64,000 nt of DNA from Bacteroidales bacterium (GTDB lineage Bacteria > Bacteroidota > Bacteroidia > Bacteroidales > Tenuifilaceae). Positions 28,213 through 36,753 of this stretch are shown piece by piece. The translations under genes were made by a program, and so were the position numbers. The stretch is taken from positions 1-64,000 of the forward strand of contig RPRQ01000002.1 in NCBI GenBank assembly GCA_003818205.1, given 5' to 3'. The notes beneath the pieces are model-generated. The model had not been told where the DNA came from. It made no database searches and was given only the letters and a program-made list of their open reading frames with translations. Within the stretch, counting starts at the first letter, position 1. Every line of letters begins with the position of its first letter.

Positions 28213-29997
28213 ATGATGATACAGAAAAAAGATAACCATAGTAAGTTCTTGCCCACCTCAAAGAAAGAGATGGAGGCTTTGGGCTGGGAACAGGCTGATG
28301 TTATTTTGTTTTCTGGCGATGCGTATATCGACCATCCATCATTTGGGGCTGCTGTAATTGGCAGAGTGCTTGAAAACATTGGATTAAGGGTGGCAATTGT
28401 GCCTCAGCCCAACTGGCGTGACGATTTGCGTGACTTTAAGAAACTTGGAGCACCAAGACTATTCTTTGGGGTAACATCTGGCTCAATGGACTCGATGGTA
28501 AACCATTATACTGCAAATAAAAGGCTTAGAAGTGATGATGCGTATACCCCTGATGATAAGTCAGGTTATCGACCTGATTACGCTGTAACCGTTTATTCAA
28601 ATATCATTAAAAAGAATTACCCTGATATCCCTTTAATAATAGGTGGTATTGAAGCTTCGCTCCGCAGACTAACCCATTACGATTACTGGTCTGATAGCCT
28701 TAAACCAAGCGTTCTTATTGATTCGGGGGCAGATATTCTTGTTTATGGTATGGGCGAAAAACCTATCCTTGAGATTGCACGGCGATTGGCAGATGGACAA
28801 TCAGTTTTTGAACTTTACGATATCCCTCAAATTTCATTCATCGATTCAGATATCAGTATATATAAATCTGAAAAAGAAACGATTATACTAAACTCGTTTG
28901 AAGATTGTTTACAATCTAAGGAGAAATTTGGTGATAATTTTAAAGTAATTGAAACAGAATCGAATCGGGTAAGCCCTCAAAGGATTGTTGAGCCAATTAA
29001 GGATAAAGTAGTAGTTGTCAATCCCCCTTATCCACTACCTACAACTGAGGAGATTGATAGCTGGTACGATTTACCATATACCCGATTACCACACCCTCGC
29101 TATAAATCGAAGGTTATACCCGCCTGGGAGATGATTAAATTCTCGGTAAACATTCATCGAGGATGCTTTGGTGGATGCAGCTTCTGCACCATATCGGCTC
29201 ATCAGGGAAAATTTATTTCCTCTCGTTCAGAAAAATCAATACTCAACGAGGTTGATAAAGTGGTTGGAATGGAAGGTTTTAAGGGATATCTGAGCGATAT
29301 CGGTGGTCCATCGGCAAATATGTATACCATGAAGGGTCGTGATTTGAAAAAATGTGATGCCTGTAAACGACCATCGTGCATTTTCCCTAACATCTGTAAC
29401 AATCTGAATACTAGTCATGAGAATCTATTATCGTTGTATAGAGCGGTTAGAAAGAGGGATGGTGTTAAGAAAGCTTTTGTGGGAAGCGGCGTTCGTTACG
29501 ATTTATCGATGAATGACAATGATGAGTACATTACAGAGCTTATCCGCCATCATGTTTCAGGCAGGTTAAAAGTTGCCCCTGAACATACATCGGATGAGGT
29601 GCTTAGAAATATGCGAAAACCTCCGTTTGAATCATTCAAAAAGTTTAACCAAAAGTTTAATGAAATCAACGCTAAGTATTCATTAAATCAACAGCTTATA
29701 CCCTATTTTATTTCGAGTCATCCTGGTTCCAAAGAGGTTGATATGCAGAATCTGGCAAATGAAACCAAGAAGTTAGACTTTAAACTTGAGCAGATTCAAG
29801 ATTTTACGCCAACTCCAATGACCTTGGCATCAACCATATACTATACAGGTATTGACCCTTATACCAAGAAACCTTTATTTGTGGCAAGAACTCAAGAGCA
29901 GAAGTTGAAACAACGGAACTATTTCTTTTGGTATCAGGATAAAGAAAAAAGGTCAAAAGACAAATATCAAAATTCAAATTTTAAAAAGAAGAGTTGA
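28213..29997 (+). CDS. ygiQ: YgiQ family radical SAM protein
   Basis: A 594-residue protein with the YgiQ N-terminal part (FLPTSKKEMEALGWEQADVI and DAYIDHPSFGAAVIGRVLE), the radical-SAM motif CFGGCSFCTIS at about residues 318-328, a second Cys cluster KKCDACKRPSCIFPNICNNL, and VAPEHTSDEVL. The family is widespread but its substrate is not established. The frame continues to a Lys-rich tail (KEKRSKDKYQNSNFKKKS). It is shorter than E. coli YgiQ at the C-terminus, which looks normal for Bacteroidota. Two Met codons start the gene; either is possible. Confidence 0.93.
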   Translation: MMIQKKDNHSKFLPTSKKEMEALGWEQADVILFSGDAYIDHPSFGAAVIGRVLENIGLRVAIVPQPNWRDDLRDFKKLGAPRLFFGVTSGSMDSMVNHYTANKRLRSDDAYTPDDKSGYRPDYAVTVYSNIIKKNYPDIPLIIGGIEASLRRLTHYDYWSDSLKPSVLIDSGADILVYGMGEKPILEIARRLADGQSVFELYDIPQISFIDSDISIYKSEKETIILNSFEDCLQSKEKFGDNFKVIETESNRVSPQRIVEPIKDKVVVVNPPYPLPTTEEIDSWYDLPYTRLPHPRYKSKVIPAWEMIKFSVNIHRGCFGGCSFCTISAHQGKFISSRSEKSILNEVDKVVGMEGFKGYLSDIGGPSANMYTMKGRDLKKCDACKRPSCIFPNICNNLNTSHENLLSLYRAVRKRDGVKKAFVGSGVRYDLSMNDNDEYITELIRHHVSGRLKVAPEHTSDEVLRNMRKPPFESFKKFNQKFNEINAKYSLNQQLIPYFISSHPGSKEVDMQNLANETKKLDFKLEQIQDFTPTPMTLASTIYYTGIDPYTKKPLFVARTQEQKLKQRNYFFWYQDKEKRSKDKYQNSNFKKKS

Positions 29998-30133
29998 GAT
30001 ATTAGGCTTTTAAGTTTGTTTTAACATGAGTTCTCTAGAAATTTTTAACACGGAGATTTAATTATTAGCGTTATATAAGGTTCAACTTAATAAAAATTTA
30101 GATTGTCTTTAATCATGCTTATTGAGGTTGAGA

Positions 30134-30187
30134 AACACAGAGGAACACAGAGGTTTTCTTATTTTGCATAAATGCAAAATAAGAAAA
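30134..30187. repeat. Repeat half-site and perfect hairpin between convergent genes
   Basis: The first part (AACACAGAGGAACACAGAGG, from 30134) resembles one arm of the CCACGGAGACAC repeats elsewhere in the window. It runs into a perfect 16-bp inverted repeat, 30154-30169 with 30172-30187 (core TTATTTTGCAT/ATGCAAAATAA). The hairpin probably terminates ygiQ or the convergent PLP-enzyme gene. Confidence 0.6.
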
Positions 30188-30233
30188 TGGTTTCTAAACA
30201 AGTTATAAGAGTATTCCTTACTTCGAACAAGCC

Positions 30234-31409
30234 TTATTTAATAGCATCTAGAGCATTTCCAATTACCGTTATCAACTCCTTTTGGTCCTCAATGCCAACT
30301 GAAAGTCTTATCATTCCTGGGAATGGATATCTATCGCCCCAAACGGGTTCAACAGGCATTAGGATAGTATCGGCATCGCCGAGGGTTGGAATAAGATGAA
30401 TATAATCAGCTACTTGATGAATAAATAGGTTACATCGCTGAGCCTTTTCCTCTCTGCTATAGCCTTTTATATCAAAGGTAACCATACCTCCAAACCCTTT
30501 CCCTTTGAAGAGTTTATAAGCCTCAATATGAGTTGGGTGTGATTCAAGACCTGGATATAAGACCTTTTCTATAAGTGGATGACTATTCAGATAATTAGCA
30601 ATGGCAAAGGCATTCTGGCAATGCCTTGAAAAGCGCATCTCAAAGGTTTTAAGCATATCAACCAAACGATAGGCGTCATCAGGAGAAAGCATATGTCCAA
30701 CCCATTTTCGATACTCAATTGCTGATTTAAGTAATTCAGGGTCATTGCCCAACACTGCTCCGGCAGATAGGTTTCCATGGCCGGCAAGATATTTTGTTAC
30801 GCTTTGATAAACCAAATTGGCACCCGATTCTAAGGGTTTCCAAAGCATTGCTGTAGCAAAAGTATTATCGACAATCACTTTAGCACCATGCTTTTTAGCA
30901 ATCCGAATTACTGCATCGCCATCAAGGGCAATAAGCATAGGATTTGAGAGTGCCTCGAAGAATACAATTTCAGGCTTTTTTTCCTCCATGAAATTATCGA
31001 AATCATCGAGAGAGTATGAATCGCCTTTAGGGGCAAATCGAAGTACTTCAATTCCACGTCTTGCAACAAGAACCTTATCAATGAATGAGTTTGTCCCCCC
31101 ATATATCTCTGTAAAAAAGAGCCATCTATTGGGTTTATCTTTCTGCTGAAAGATTGATAGAGCAACATCTAGGGCTGCTTGACCCGATTGGGTTAGTAAA
31201 GCCCACTTTGCTCCCTCTATCTTCATCAGTTGCTCCTCGGCTTCCACAACATTTGGGTTGCGATACCTTGAATAAATGTAGTGCTCAGGGCTATGGGGAT
31301 GGTTTATCTCATCGGTAAAAGCCTTTTGGATGGTAGGGATATCTTCAAAAAGAAAACCTGAATCTTTGTAAATGGGTGTTCTAGTGCTTTTTACATTCTT
31401 GGATTTCAT
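30234..31409 (-). CDS. Transsulfuration-family PLP enzyme (cystathionine gamma-synthase/lyase type)
   Basis: This 391-residue protein belongs to the Cys/Met metabolism PLP enzymes. It shows YSRYRNPNVVEAEEQLMKIEGA, the PLP-phosphate loop LTQSGQAALDV, VIVDNTFATAM with the Asp that contacts the pyridine nitrogen, the Schiff-base Lys in YQSVTKYLAGHGNLSAG, and the substrate-binding Arg in MIRLSVGIED. Family members are cystathionine gamma-synthase, cystathionine gamma- or beta-lyase, methionine gamma-lyase and O-acylhomoserine sulfhydrylase; sequence alone does not say which. It has no metabolic neighbours to narrow it and is convergent with ygiQ. Confidence 0.88.
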   Translation of the reverse strand: MKSKNVKSTRTPIYKDSGFLFEDIPTIQKAFTDEINHPHSPEHYIYSRYRNPNVVEAEEQLMKIEGAKWALLTQSGQAALDVALSIFQQKDKPNRWLFFTEIYGGTNSFIDKVLVARRGIEVLRFAPKGDSYSLDDFDNFMEEKKPEIVFFEALSNPMLIALDGDAVIRIAKKHGAKVIVDNTFATAMLWKPLESGANLVYQSVTKYLAGHGNLSAGAVLGNDPELLKSAIEYRKWVGHMLSPDDAYRLVDMLKTFEMRFSRHCQNAFAIANYLNSHPLIEKVLYPGLESHPTHIEAYKLFKGKGFGGMVTFDIKGYSREEKAQRCNLFIHQVADYIHLIPTLGDADTILMPVEPVWGDRYPFPGMIRLSVGIEDQKELITVIGNALDAIK

Positions 31410-31451
31410 TGCATTTCAATTTAAAATTTCTATAAAGATAGGTAAGTATTC

Positions 31452-31630
31452 ACCACGGAGACACGGAGATCACAGAGACATATTAAATTGGCTACAGAAT
31501 TATAATCTTGATACGTTTTTAAATAATGTACAAAAACTAATACCTTAATTTTGGCAATTATCTAGACCAAAAACGAATATTCTAATTTATTCTTCTCTAC
31601 TATTCTCGGTGCCCTCAGTGTCTCCGTGGT
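31452..31630. repeat. Inverted-arm element A (CCACGGAGACAC arms)
   Basis: A 179-bp intergenic element bounded by ACCACGGAGACACGGAGATC (from 31452) and the reverse complement of a similar arm ending at 31630; the 26-base arms agree at 22 positions. The interior is AT-rich and non-coding. Element B at 56572-56752 has the same arms, nearly the same length and unrelated interior. It fills the gap between the PLP-enzyme promoter and arfB. Confidence 0.7.
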
Positions 31631-31808
31631 TTTGTTGATTTTCGATTACTCCTGAATAGTTACAAAAATAGTTTTTATTCAGCCTAAGTGAAAATTAATA
31701 ACGTGTATTCTTTGACTAAAGCCAGCCATCATTATTATTTGATTAACATAATACTTTGCAGTATAACAGTATAATTATTTTATTAGTTTTAACATTTAAT
31801 AATTCATT

Positions 31809-32225
31809 ATGAACATTGATATTATCCGAGGTCGCGATTTTTATTCAGAGTTTACCTTTAGCGCATCAAGGAGCGGAGGACCTGGGGGGCAAAACGTGAA
31901 CAAGGTTAGCTCTAAGATAGAGCTTCGTTTTAATGTTTCAGAGTCAATCCTTCTTAGTATTGAGGAAAAAGAGATTATTCATGTTAAGTTAGCGAATAAG
32001 ATCAATAATGAGGGTGAACTTGTTCTTGTGTGTCAAACTGAGCGCTCGCAGCTGGCCAATAAGGAGAAAGTTATTGAGAAATTCTATTCATTAATTAGTA
32101 AAGCGTTAACTACGCAGAAAAAGCGTAAGCCCACGAAAGTACCCTTTAAGGCAAAAGCCAAGCGTTTAGAGGAGAAGCGTCAAAAATCAGAGAAAAAGAC
32201 TTTGCGAAAGACCCTAGAGAACTAA
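31809..32225 (+). CDS. arfB: Alternative ribosome-rescue factor ArfB (peptidyl-tRNA hydrolase)
   Basis: ArfB (YaeJ) releases nascent chains from ribosomes stalled without a stop codon. The 138-residue protein has the release-factor catalytic loop GGQ at residues 26-28 in SRSGGPGGQNVNKVSSKIEL, and the Lys/Arg-rich C-terminal tail (QKKRKPTKVPFKAKAKRLEEK) that enters the empty mRNA channel. Its short length, lacking codon-recognition domains, separates it from RF1/RF2. It is convergent with the ankyrin-caspase gene, with 4 bp between the stop codons. Confidence 0.95.
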   Translation: MNIDIIRGRDFYSEFTFSASRSGGPGGQNVNKVSSKIELRFNVSESILLSIEEKEIIHVKLANKINNEGELVLVCQTERSQLANKEKVIEKFYSLISKALTTQKKRKPTKVPFKAKAKRLEEKRQKSEKKTLRKTLEN

Positions 32226-32229
32226 AAGA

Positions 32230-33531
32230 CTATCTTATACTCCAATTTTGCCAAGCGTTTTCTATATTTATGCTATAATTAAGCTGCGGTGTTTGGGTTT
32301 TGCCAATCAAGGTAGTTTCCTTAGTCACTATCTCAATAACAAAATCGGATAAATCCTTATAGGTAATATCACCCTTGGTTTCCTGCAACTTTTTTAGCAG
32401 ATAATAGGTCATGTATCCATGATGTTTCTCCCTGTAAACCCCCGATGATTCAACTCCTGTACTTGAAGCAAACACAACCATATTTCCTGTTATTGACCCT
32501 TCCTTGGGTTTAACTTTAACCCCTTTCATTGCCACTAATCCCTGATTCCTAGCACCACCGCTAAAACAGGCATCAAGGAATACAGAAACCTTTTTGGCCG
32601 GAAACTCATTCAATTTGCTGTATACATCGGTCAGTTTTATCGCAAGCGAAACATTGTTTCCGCTGATATCAACAGGTATCAGATAAGGCTCCTTGGTTTC
32701 TTCATCGGGTAAACCGTGGCCAGAGTAGTAAAAAATCAACTCGGCCTTTCCATTATCAACCTTAGCAAGGCTGTTCAACCATGCTATACCCTGAATCATT
32801 TGACCTGTAGTTGCGTTGGTAATTAGTTTAACTTGTTTCTCCGGAATACCAAGTGTTTTAGTGCAATAATCTTTAAATACCTTGGCATCGTTTATGGCAT
32901 AATCTACATTTACCTCTGAACTAAGTCCTGTTTGGAAGGAGCTGTAATCCTCGTTTCCGATAATTAGTGCATAGGTATTGGGCTTGATTTCTTTACTTAT
33001 CGGGATATCGATATCTACATCCGAAAGTGCAAAGACTACCTGATTGTTAACAATAACATTAGTTGTTTTTTCAAGGTTTGTTGCAAGATTTTTATCTTTC
33101 TTTTCTATCGCTTGCTGAAGCATACTAATAATAAGCGTTGAACCATTCTCCTCAGCAAGTTTTAATGGGGTTCCACCATGCGGGCAAGTTGCGTAAATAT
33201 CTGCCCCTCTATCAATTAATAGCTTTACAACCTCCAAATTCCCCTTCTTAGCTGCAATATGAATTGGATTCCAACCATTTGACATACCTTCATTTATATT
33301 AGCACCCTTATCAAGCAGTAAGCGTGCTGCTTCATAGCTATTCTTATATGCTGCCCAGTACAGAGGGGTCGCTCCTACCGATTTTTTATTCACATCAGCA
33401 CCAGCAGCGATGAGTTTTTCCATCTCTTTAATATCTCCCTTTTTTATGGCTTTAACAAGTTGTGCGGGGCTACTAATGGATAGGAATATGGACAAAAGAC
33501 TAGTGATTGCAATAAATGAAAGTTTTTTCAT
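32230..33531 (-). CDS. Secreted ankyrin-repeat caspase-family protein
   Basis: This 433-residue protein has a signal peptide (FIAITSLLSIFLSISSPAQ), about four ankyrin repeats (about 25-140; e.g. GATPLYWAAYKNSYEAARLL and NPIHIAAKKGNLEVVKLLID), a linker, and a peptidase C14 (caspase p20-like) domain (about 185-430). The catalytic dyad is present: His272 in YYSGHG and Cys322 in FLDACFSGG. Caspase-like proteases cut after Arg/Lys or Asp; the specificity cannot be read here. Ankyrin repeats would bind a partner or substrate. The signal peptide puts it in the periplasm or outside, unlike the cytosolic defence caspases. No close partner gene on its strand. Confidence 0.92.
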   Translation of the reverse strand: MKKLSFIAITSLLSIFLSISSPAQLVKAIKKGDIKEMEKLIAAGADVNKKSVGATPLYWAAYKNSYEAARLLLDKGANINEGMSNGWNPIHIAAKKGNLEVVKLLIDRGADIYATCPHGGTPLKLAEENGSTLIISMLQQAIEKKDKNLATNLEKTTNVIVNNQVVFALSDVDIDIPISKEIKPNTYALIIGNEDYSSFQTGLSSEVNVDYAINDAKVFKDYCTKTLGIPEKQVKLITNATTGQMIQGIAWLNSLAKVDNGKAELIFYYSGHGLPDEETKEPYLIPVDISGNNVSLAIKLTDVYSKLNEFPAKKVSVFLDACFSGGARNQGLVAMKGVKVKPKEGSITGNMVVFASSTGVESSGVYREKHHGYMTYYLLKKLQETKGDITYKDLSDFVIEIVTKETTLIGKTQTPQLNYSINIENAWQNWSIR

Positions 33532-33755
33532 CTTTTCGTTATTTTATGATAACTCTAGAGTGTTTATCTTTAAAGGCGATAAAAAATAAGGTTGTACACC
33601 ATTGATTTATTAAAATATTCTTACTGTAAATGTAAATTATTTTCGCTGGTTTTCAATGGTATAATCAATAACCCATATGGATTTAATAGAACTAACCGTA
33701 TCAAAAGATAATATATACTAATTTTACAAGTCAATAAATCAAAACACCTCATTCT

Positions 33756-34043
33756 ATGTATCTAATTCAAGTTACTTATACCAAACCTATTGGAGATATT
33801 GATAAACACCTAGTCGATCACAGATCATTTCTCGACAAATTCTATGCGTCGGGTAATCTAATCTGCTCCGGACCACGTAACCCTCGAATCGGTGGAATTA
33901 TCCTCTGCAATTTCGCAAGTATTGATGATGTCTGGAGTTTTATTCATCAGGATCCATTCTACATCAATGAAATAGCAAGTTACGAAGTCATTGATTTTAA
34001 CCCTGTTAAGTACGCTAAGGATTTTGCACCATTTATAAAATAA
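33756..34043 (+). CDS. YciI-family protein
   Basis: A 95-residue protein of the YciI/YCII fold, related to muconolactone isomerase-like dimers. The conserved DHRSFLDKFYASGNLICSGP carries the His-Asp pair considered catalytic in the family, and DPFYINEIASYEVIDFNP is the second signature. Substrate unknown. It stands alone, 129 bp upstream of the Old Yellow Enzyme gene on the same strand, so a functional link with that oxidoreductase is possible but unproven. Confidence 0.88.
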   Translation: MYLIQVTYTKPIGDIDKHLVDHRSFLDKFYASGNLICSGPRNPRIGGIILCNFASIDDVWSFIHQDPFYINEIASYEVIDFNPVKYAKDFAPFIK

Positions 34044-34172
34044 TTTAAGAATTATACAATTTGAGAATTTGAAGATAAATTGTAAAGCAGTCTTCATTCC
34101 TTTTCAGATTTTACTATTTTCAAATTAACATATTTTCAAATCGAGTCAAATTAATTAATCCAATTTTAAACA

Positions 34173-35243
34173 ATGAGCACTCTCTTCTCAACCTATAAAA
34201 TCAAATCCCACACTATAAAAAACAGGGTGGTCTTCCCTCCTTTCGTGAATTTTGGTTGGAGCGATGATAATGGAAATGTATCTGAAAAGCATCTCGCACA
34301 ATACGAAGCCATTGCTAAGGGAGGTGCAGGCCTTATTATTGTTGAAGCAACCTGTATCCTCAAAGATGGAAGAATTTTCAGCTATCAACCTGGTATTTGG
34401 AGCGATGAGCATATTGAGAATTTTAGACCGATTACTAAGGCATGCCATAAGCATAATGCAGTTGTTTTACTTCAAATTCATCATGCCGGGTTGGCTACAA
34501 GAAAAGGGCTATCAGAAAAAGTCGTTGGACCTTCAGCCCCCGAAGAAATTGAACGTTCTCATGCCTTAACTGTTAACGAAATTAATCAACTTAAAAATGA
34601 TTTTATTGCTGCCGCAATAAGAGCCGAAAATGCGGGATTTGATGGTATTGAACTCCATGGTGCACATGGTTATTTGCTTAGCCAATTCGCTAATTCGGTT
34701 GTAAATAATCGTACCGATGAATACGGTGGATCGCACGAAAATCGCCTCAGATTTGCTAAAGAAATCATTAAAGGAATCAAACAAGCAACGAAAAGCAATT
34801 TCATTATTGGATATAGAATGAGCGGCAACTCTCCTACTCTTGCCGATGGCATTGAGGTTGCAAAGATTCTTGATAAAGAAAATATCGATTTACTTCACGT
34901 TTCGCATGGTGGCGAAAAAGGGATAATCCCCGAAGTTCCATCTGACTTTCCAAACAACTGGATTGTTTACTGCGGTACTGAAATTAAAAAGCATGTTTAT
35001 ACTCCCATTATAGTTGTCAATGAGATTAGCACACCTGAAAGGGCATCTTGGTTAATCGATAATGGATATGCCAATTTTACTGCTATTGGTAGAGATATTC
35101 TATGCGATTATGAGTGGGTAAATAAGGCTCAACGCAACGAAAAGATTGATTTTTGCATATCATGTAAACCTAAATGCAAAAGGTATGTAAAACCTGAATC
35201 GTGCCCAATTATCATTGGGAAGAGTAGAAAAGAGGCTCTATAG
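34173..35243 (+). CDS. NADH:flavin oxidoreductase (Old Yellow Enzyme family)
   Basis: An FMN-dependent TIM-barrel reductase of 356 residues with KNRVVFPPFVNFGW, LQIHHAGLATR, HGAHGYLLSQFANSVVNNRTDEYGG, GYRMSGNS and FTAIGRDILCDYEW. It ends shortly after a Cys cluster, CISCKPKCKRYVKPESC, that resembles the four-Cys iron-sulfur site of the two-domain 2,4-dienoyl-CoA reductase class; yet the C-terminal FAD/NAD(P)-binding half of that class is absent. It may therefore carry an iron-sulfur cluster and take electrons from a separate protein. Substrate unknown. It is convergent with the Rrf2 regulator gene. Confidence 0.88.
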   Translation: MSTLFSTYKIKSHTIKNRVVFPPFVNFGWSDDNGNVSEKHLAQYEAIAKGGAGLIIVEATCILKDGRIFSYQPGIWSDEHIENFRPITKACHKHNAVVLLQIHHAGLATRKGLSEKVVGPSAPEEIERSHALTVNEINQLKNDFIAAAIRAENAGFDGIELHGAHGYLLSQFANSVVNNRTDEYGGSHENRLRFAKEIIKGIKQATKSNFIIGYRMSGNSPTLADGIEVAKILDKENIDLLHVSHGGEKGIIPEVPSDFPNNWIVYCGTEIKKHVYTPIIVVNEISTPERASWLIDNGYANFTAIGRDILCDYEWVNKAQRNEKIDFCISCKPKCKRYVKPESCPIIIGKSRKEAL

Positions 35244-35253
35244 ACCAATTTAA

Positions 35254-35670
35254 TTAATCTATAAGTTGATCAAGGGTTGTTTTCTTTAAGACAGAAACTG
35301 TATTATCCCTAATCTCTTTAAATACATTACGGATTTTACAGTTTTCCTCCTTTTTACAGAACTCACAGGGTTGATATGATTTCTCCGAAATGCAATAGAG
35401 CATTGCAATAGAGCCCTCAAAATGCCTTATAATATCATCTAAACTAACTTCATCAGGTTTTTTAATTAGATAGTATCCTCCTGTTTTCCCTAATTTACTT
35501 CCGAGCACACCTATTTTCTTAAGTTCTAGGAGGATTGTCTCTAAAAACCGTTGAGGAATTTGCTCACTTATTGAAATGTCGCTAATAAGTATAGGTCCTT
35601 TCCCATAATCCTTTGCAAGCCTTGTTAATGCGAGCAATGCATATCTAGATTTTTTAGATAAAGTGAGCAT
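35254..35670 (-). CDS. Rrf2-family transcriptional regulator
   Basis: A 138-residue winged-helix regulator: KKSRYALLALTRLA, EQIPQRFLETILLELKKIGVLGSKLGKTGGYYL are the Rrf2 DNA-binding part. It has four Cys in LYCISEKSYQPCEFCKKEENCK, the position where IscR, NsrR and RsrR bind an iron-sulfur cluster, so it may sense iron-sulfur status, nitric oxide or redox; the family varies. It is divergent from pstS, separated by 133 bp containing the pst promoter, so control of the phosphate importer is possible but only a guess. Confidence 0.92.
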   Translation of the reverse strand: MLTLSKKSRYALLALTRLAKDYGKGPILISDISISEQIPQRFLETILLELKKIGVLGSKLGKTGGYYLIKKPDEVSLDDIIRHFEGSIAMLYCISEKSYQPCEFCKKEENCKIRNVFKEIRDNTVSVLKKTTLDQLID

Positions 35671-35771
35671 TATACCATTCGATTATATTAATTATAAATA
35701 AATATTTTTGAATTCTTGAAAAATGATTAAAATCTTTCACAAATGTACACTAATTCGATGGACATAATGTA

Positions 35772-35779
35772 TATATTTG
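35772..35779 (+). promoter_or_regulatory. -7 box of the pst operon
   Basis: TATATTTG matches TAnnTTTG and lies 24 bp before the GTG of pstS. This spacing supports the GTG start. No clear -33 TTG or Pho-box repeat is seen by eye. Confidence 0.5.
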
Positions 35780-35803
35780 TAAGAAAATTGTAAAATCGTA
35801 GTT

Positions 35804-36751
35804 GTGAACAATCACATTATTAAATATCTAATAGGTCTAACAATAGTAGTTATATCGATAAGACCAATTGTTGCACAAAATAGTCTAGAGGGAGAGATAA
35901 GTATTTCAGGAGCATTTGCTCTCTACCCAATTACAGTTAAATGGGCTGATGAGTTTAGAAAAATTCATCCTGATGTGCGGATTGATATTTCAGCTGGTGG
36001 TGCGGGGAAAGGTATTTCTGATGCTTTAAACGAAATGGTTGATTTAGGAATGGTATCACGCGAAATATACCCTGAAGAATTAGGAAAGGGAGCATTCACA
36101 ATTTCTGTTACAAAGGATGCTGTTGTTCCTATAATAAGCAATAATAATCCTTTGTTAAATAGCATACTAATTATAGGAATAAAGCAAAGTGTCGCAAATG
36201 ATATCTGGATTACTGGTAAATACAAAACATGGGCTCAAGCCTTTGGATTAAAAAGCACATTACCATTACATATCTATTCACGCTCCGATGCTTGTGGTGC
36301 CGCTGAGATGTGGGCGAAATACCTAGGGAAAAAGCAGGAGGATTTGAATGGGGTGGGTGTTTTTGGTGATCCTGGTTTAGCACAAGCCGTTAAAAGGGAT
36401 GCACTTGGCATTGGCTTCAATAATATTGGTTACGCATATGATGCAACAACAAAAAAGCAGACTAAAGGTATAAAAGTGTTGCCTATCGACCTAAATAACA
36501 ATGGTAAAATTGATGTAGACGAGAATTTTTACGAGTCTTTAAATGATTTAATCAATGCTATCGCGACCAACAAATATCCATCGCCTCCTGCACGAGAGCT
36601 TTACTTTGTTTCAAAAGGAAAACCAAAGAACAAAGCGGTTGTTGAGTTTGTTAATTGGGTATTGACTGATGGGCAAAAATTTGTGAACGAGGCAGGTTAT
36701 ATTACATTATCTAAAGAAAAACTGATTATTGAGCGGAATAAGTTAAAATAA
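35804..36751 (+). CDS. pstS: Phosphate ABC transporter substrate-binding protein PstS
   Basis: The periplasmic phosphate-binding protein of the high-affinity importer. The 315-residue product has a signal peptide (YLIGLTIVVISIRPIVAQ) and the PstS-like motifs ISGAFALYPITVKWADEF, DISAGGAGKGISDALN, SRSDACGAAEMWAKYLG and IGFNNIGYAYD. The start codon appears to be GTG at 35804, close behind a -7 box. It is the first gene of pstS-pstC-pstA-pstB, with 2 bp to pstC. Confidence 0.92.
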   Translation: MNNHIIKYLIGLTIVVISIRPIVAQNSLEGEISISGAFALYPITVKWADEFRKIHPDVRIDISAGGAGKGISDALNEMVDLGMVSREIYPEELGKGAFTISVTKDAVVPIISNNNPLLNSILIIGIKQSVANDIWITGKYKTWAQAFGLKSTLPLHIYSRSDACGAAEMWAKYLGKKQEDLNGVGVFGDPGLAQAVKRDALGIGFNNIGYAYDATTKKQTKGIKVLPIDLNNNGKIDVDENFYESLNDLINAIATNKYPSPPARELYFVSKGKPKNKAVVEFVNWVLTDGQKFVNEAGYITLSKEKLIIERNKLK

Positions 36752-36753
36752 GA

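Noticed and set aside
30172-30399. 75-codon plus-strand frame downstream of ygiQ
   Set aside because: It overlaps the perfect hairpin and the C-terminal coding part of the PLP enzyme on the other strand.
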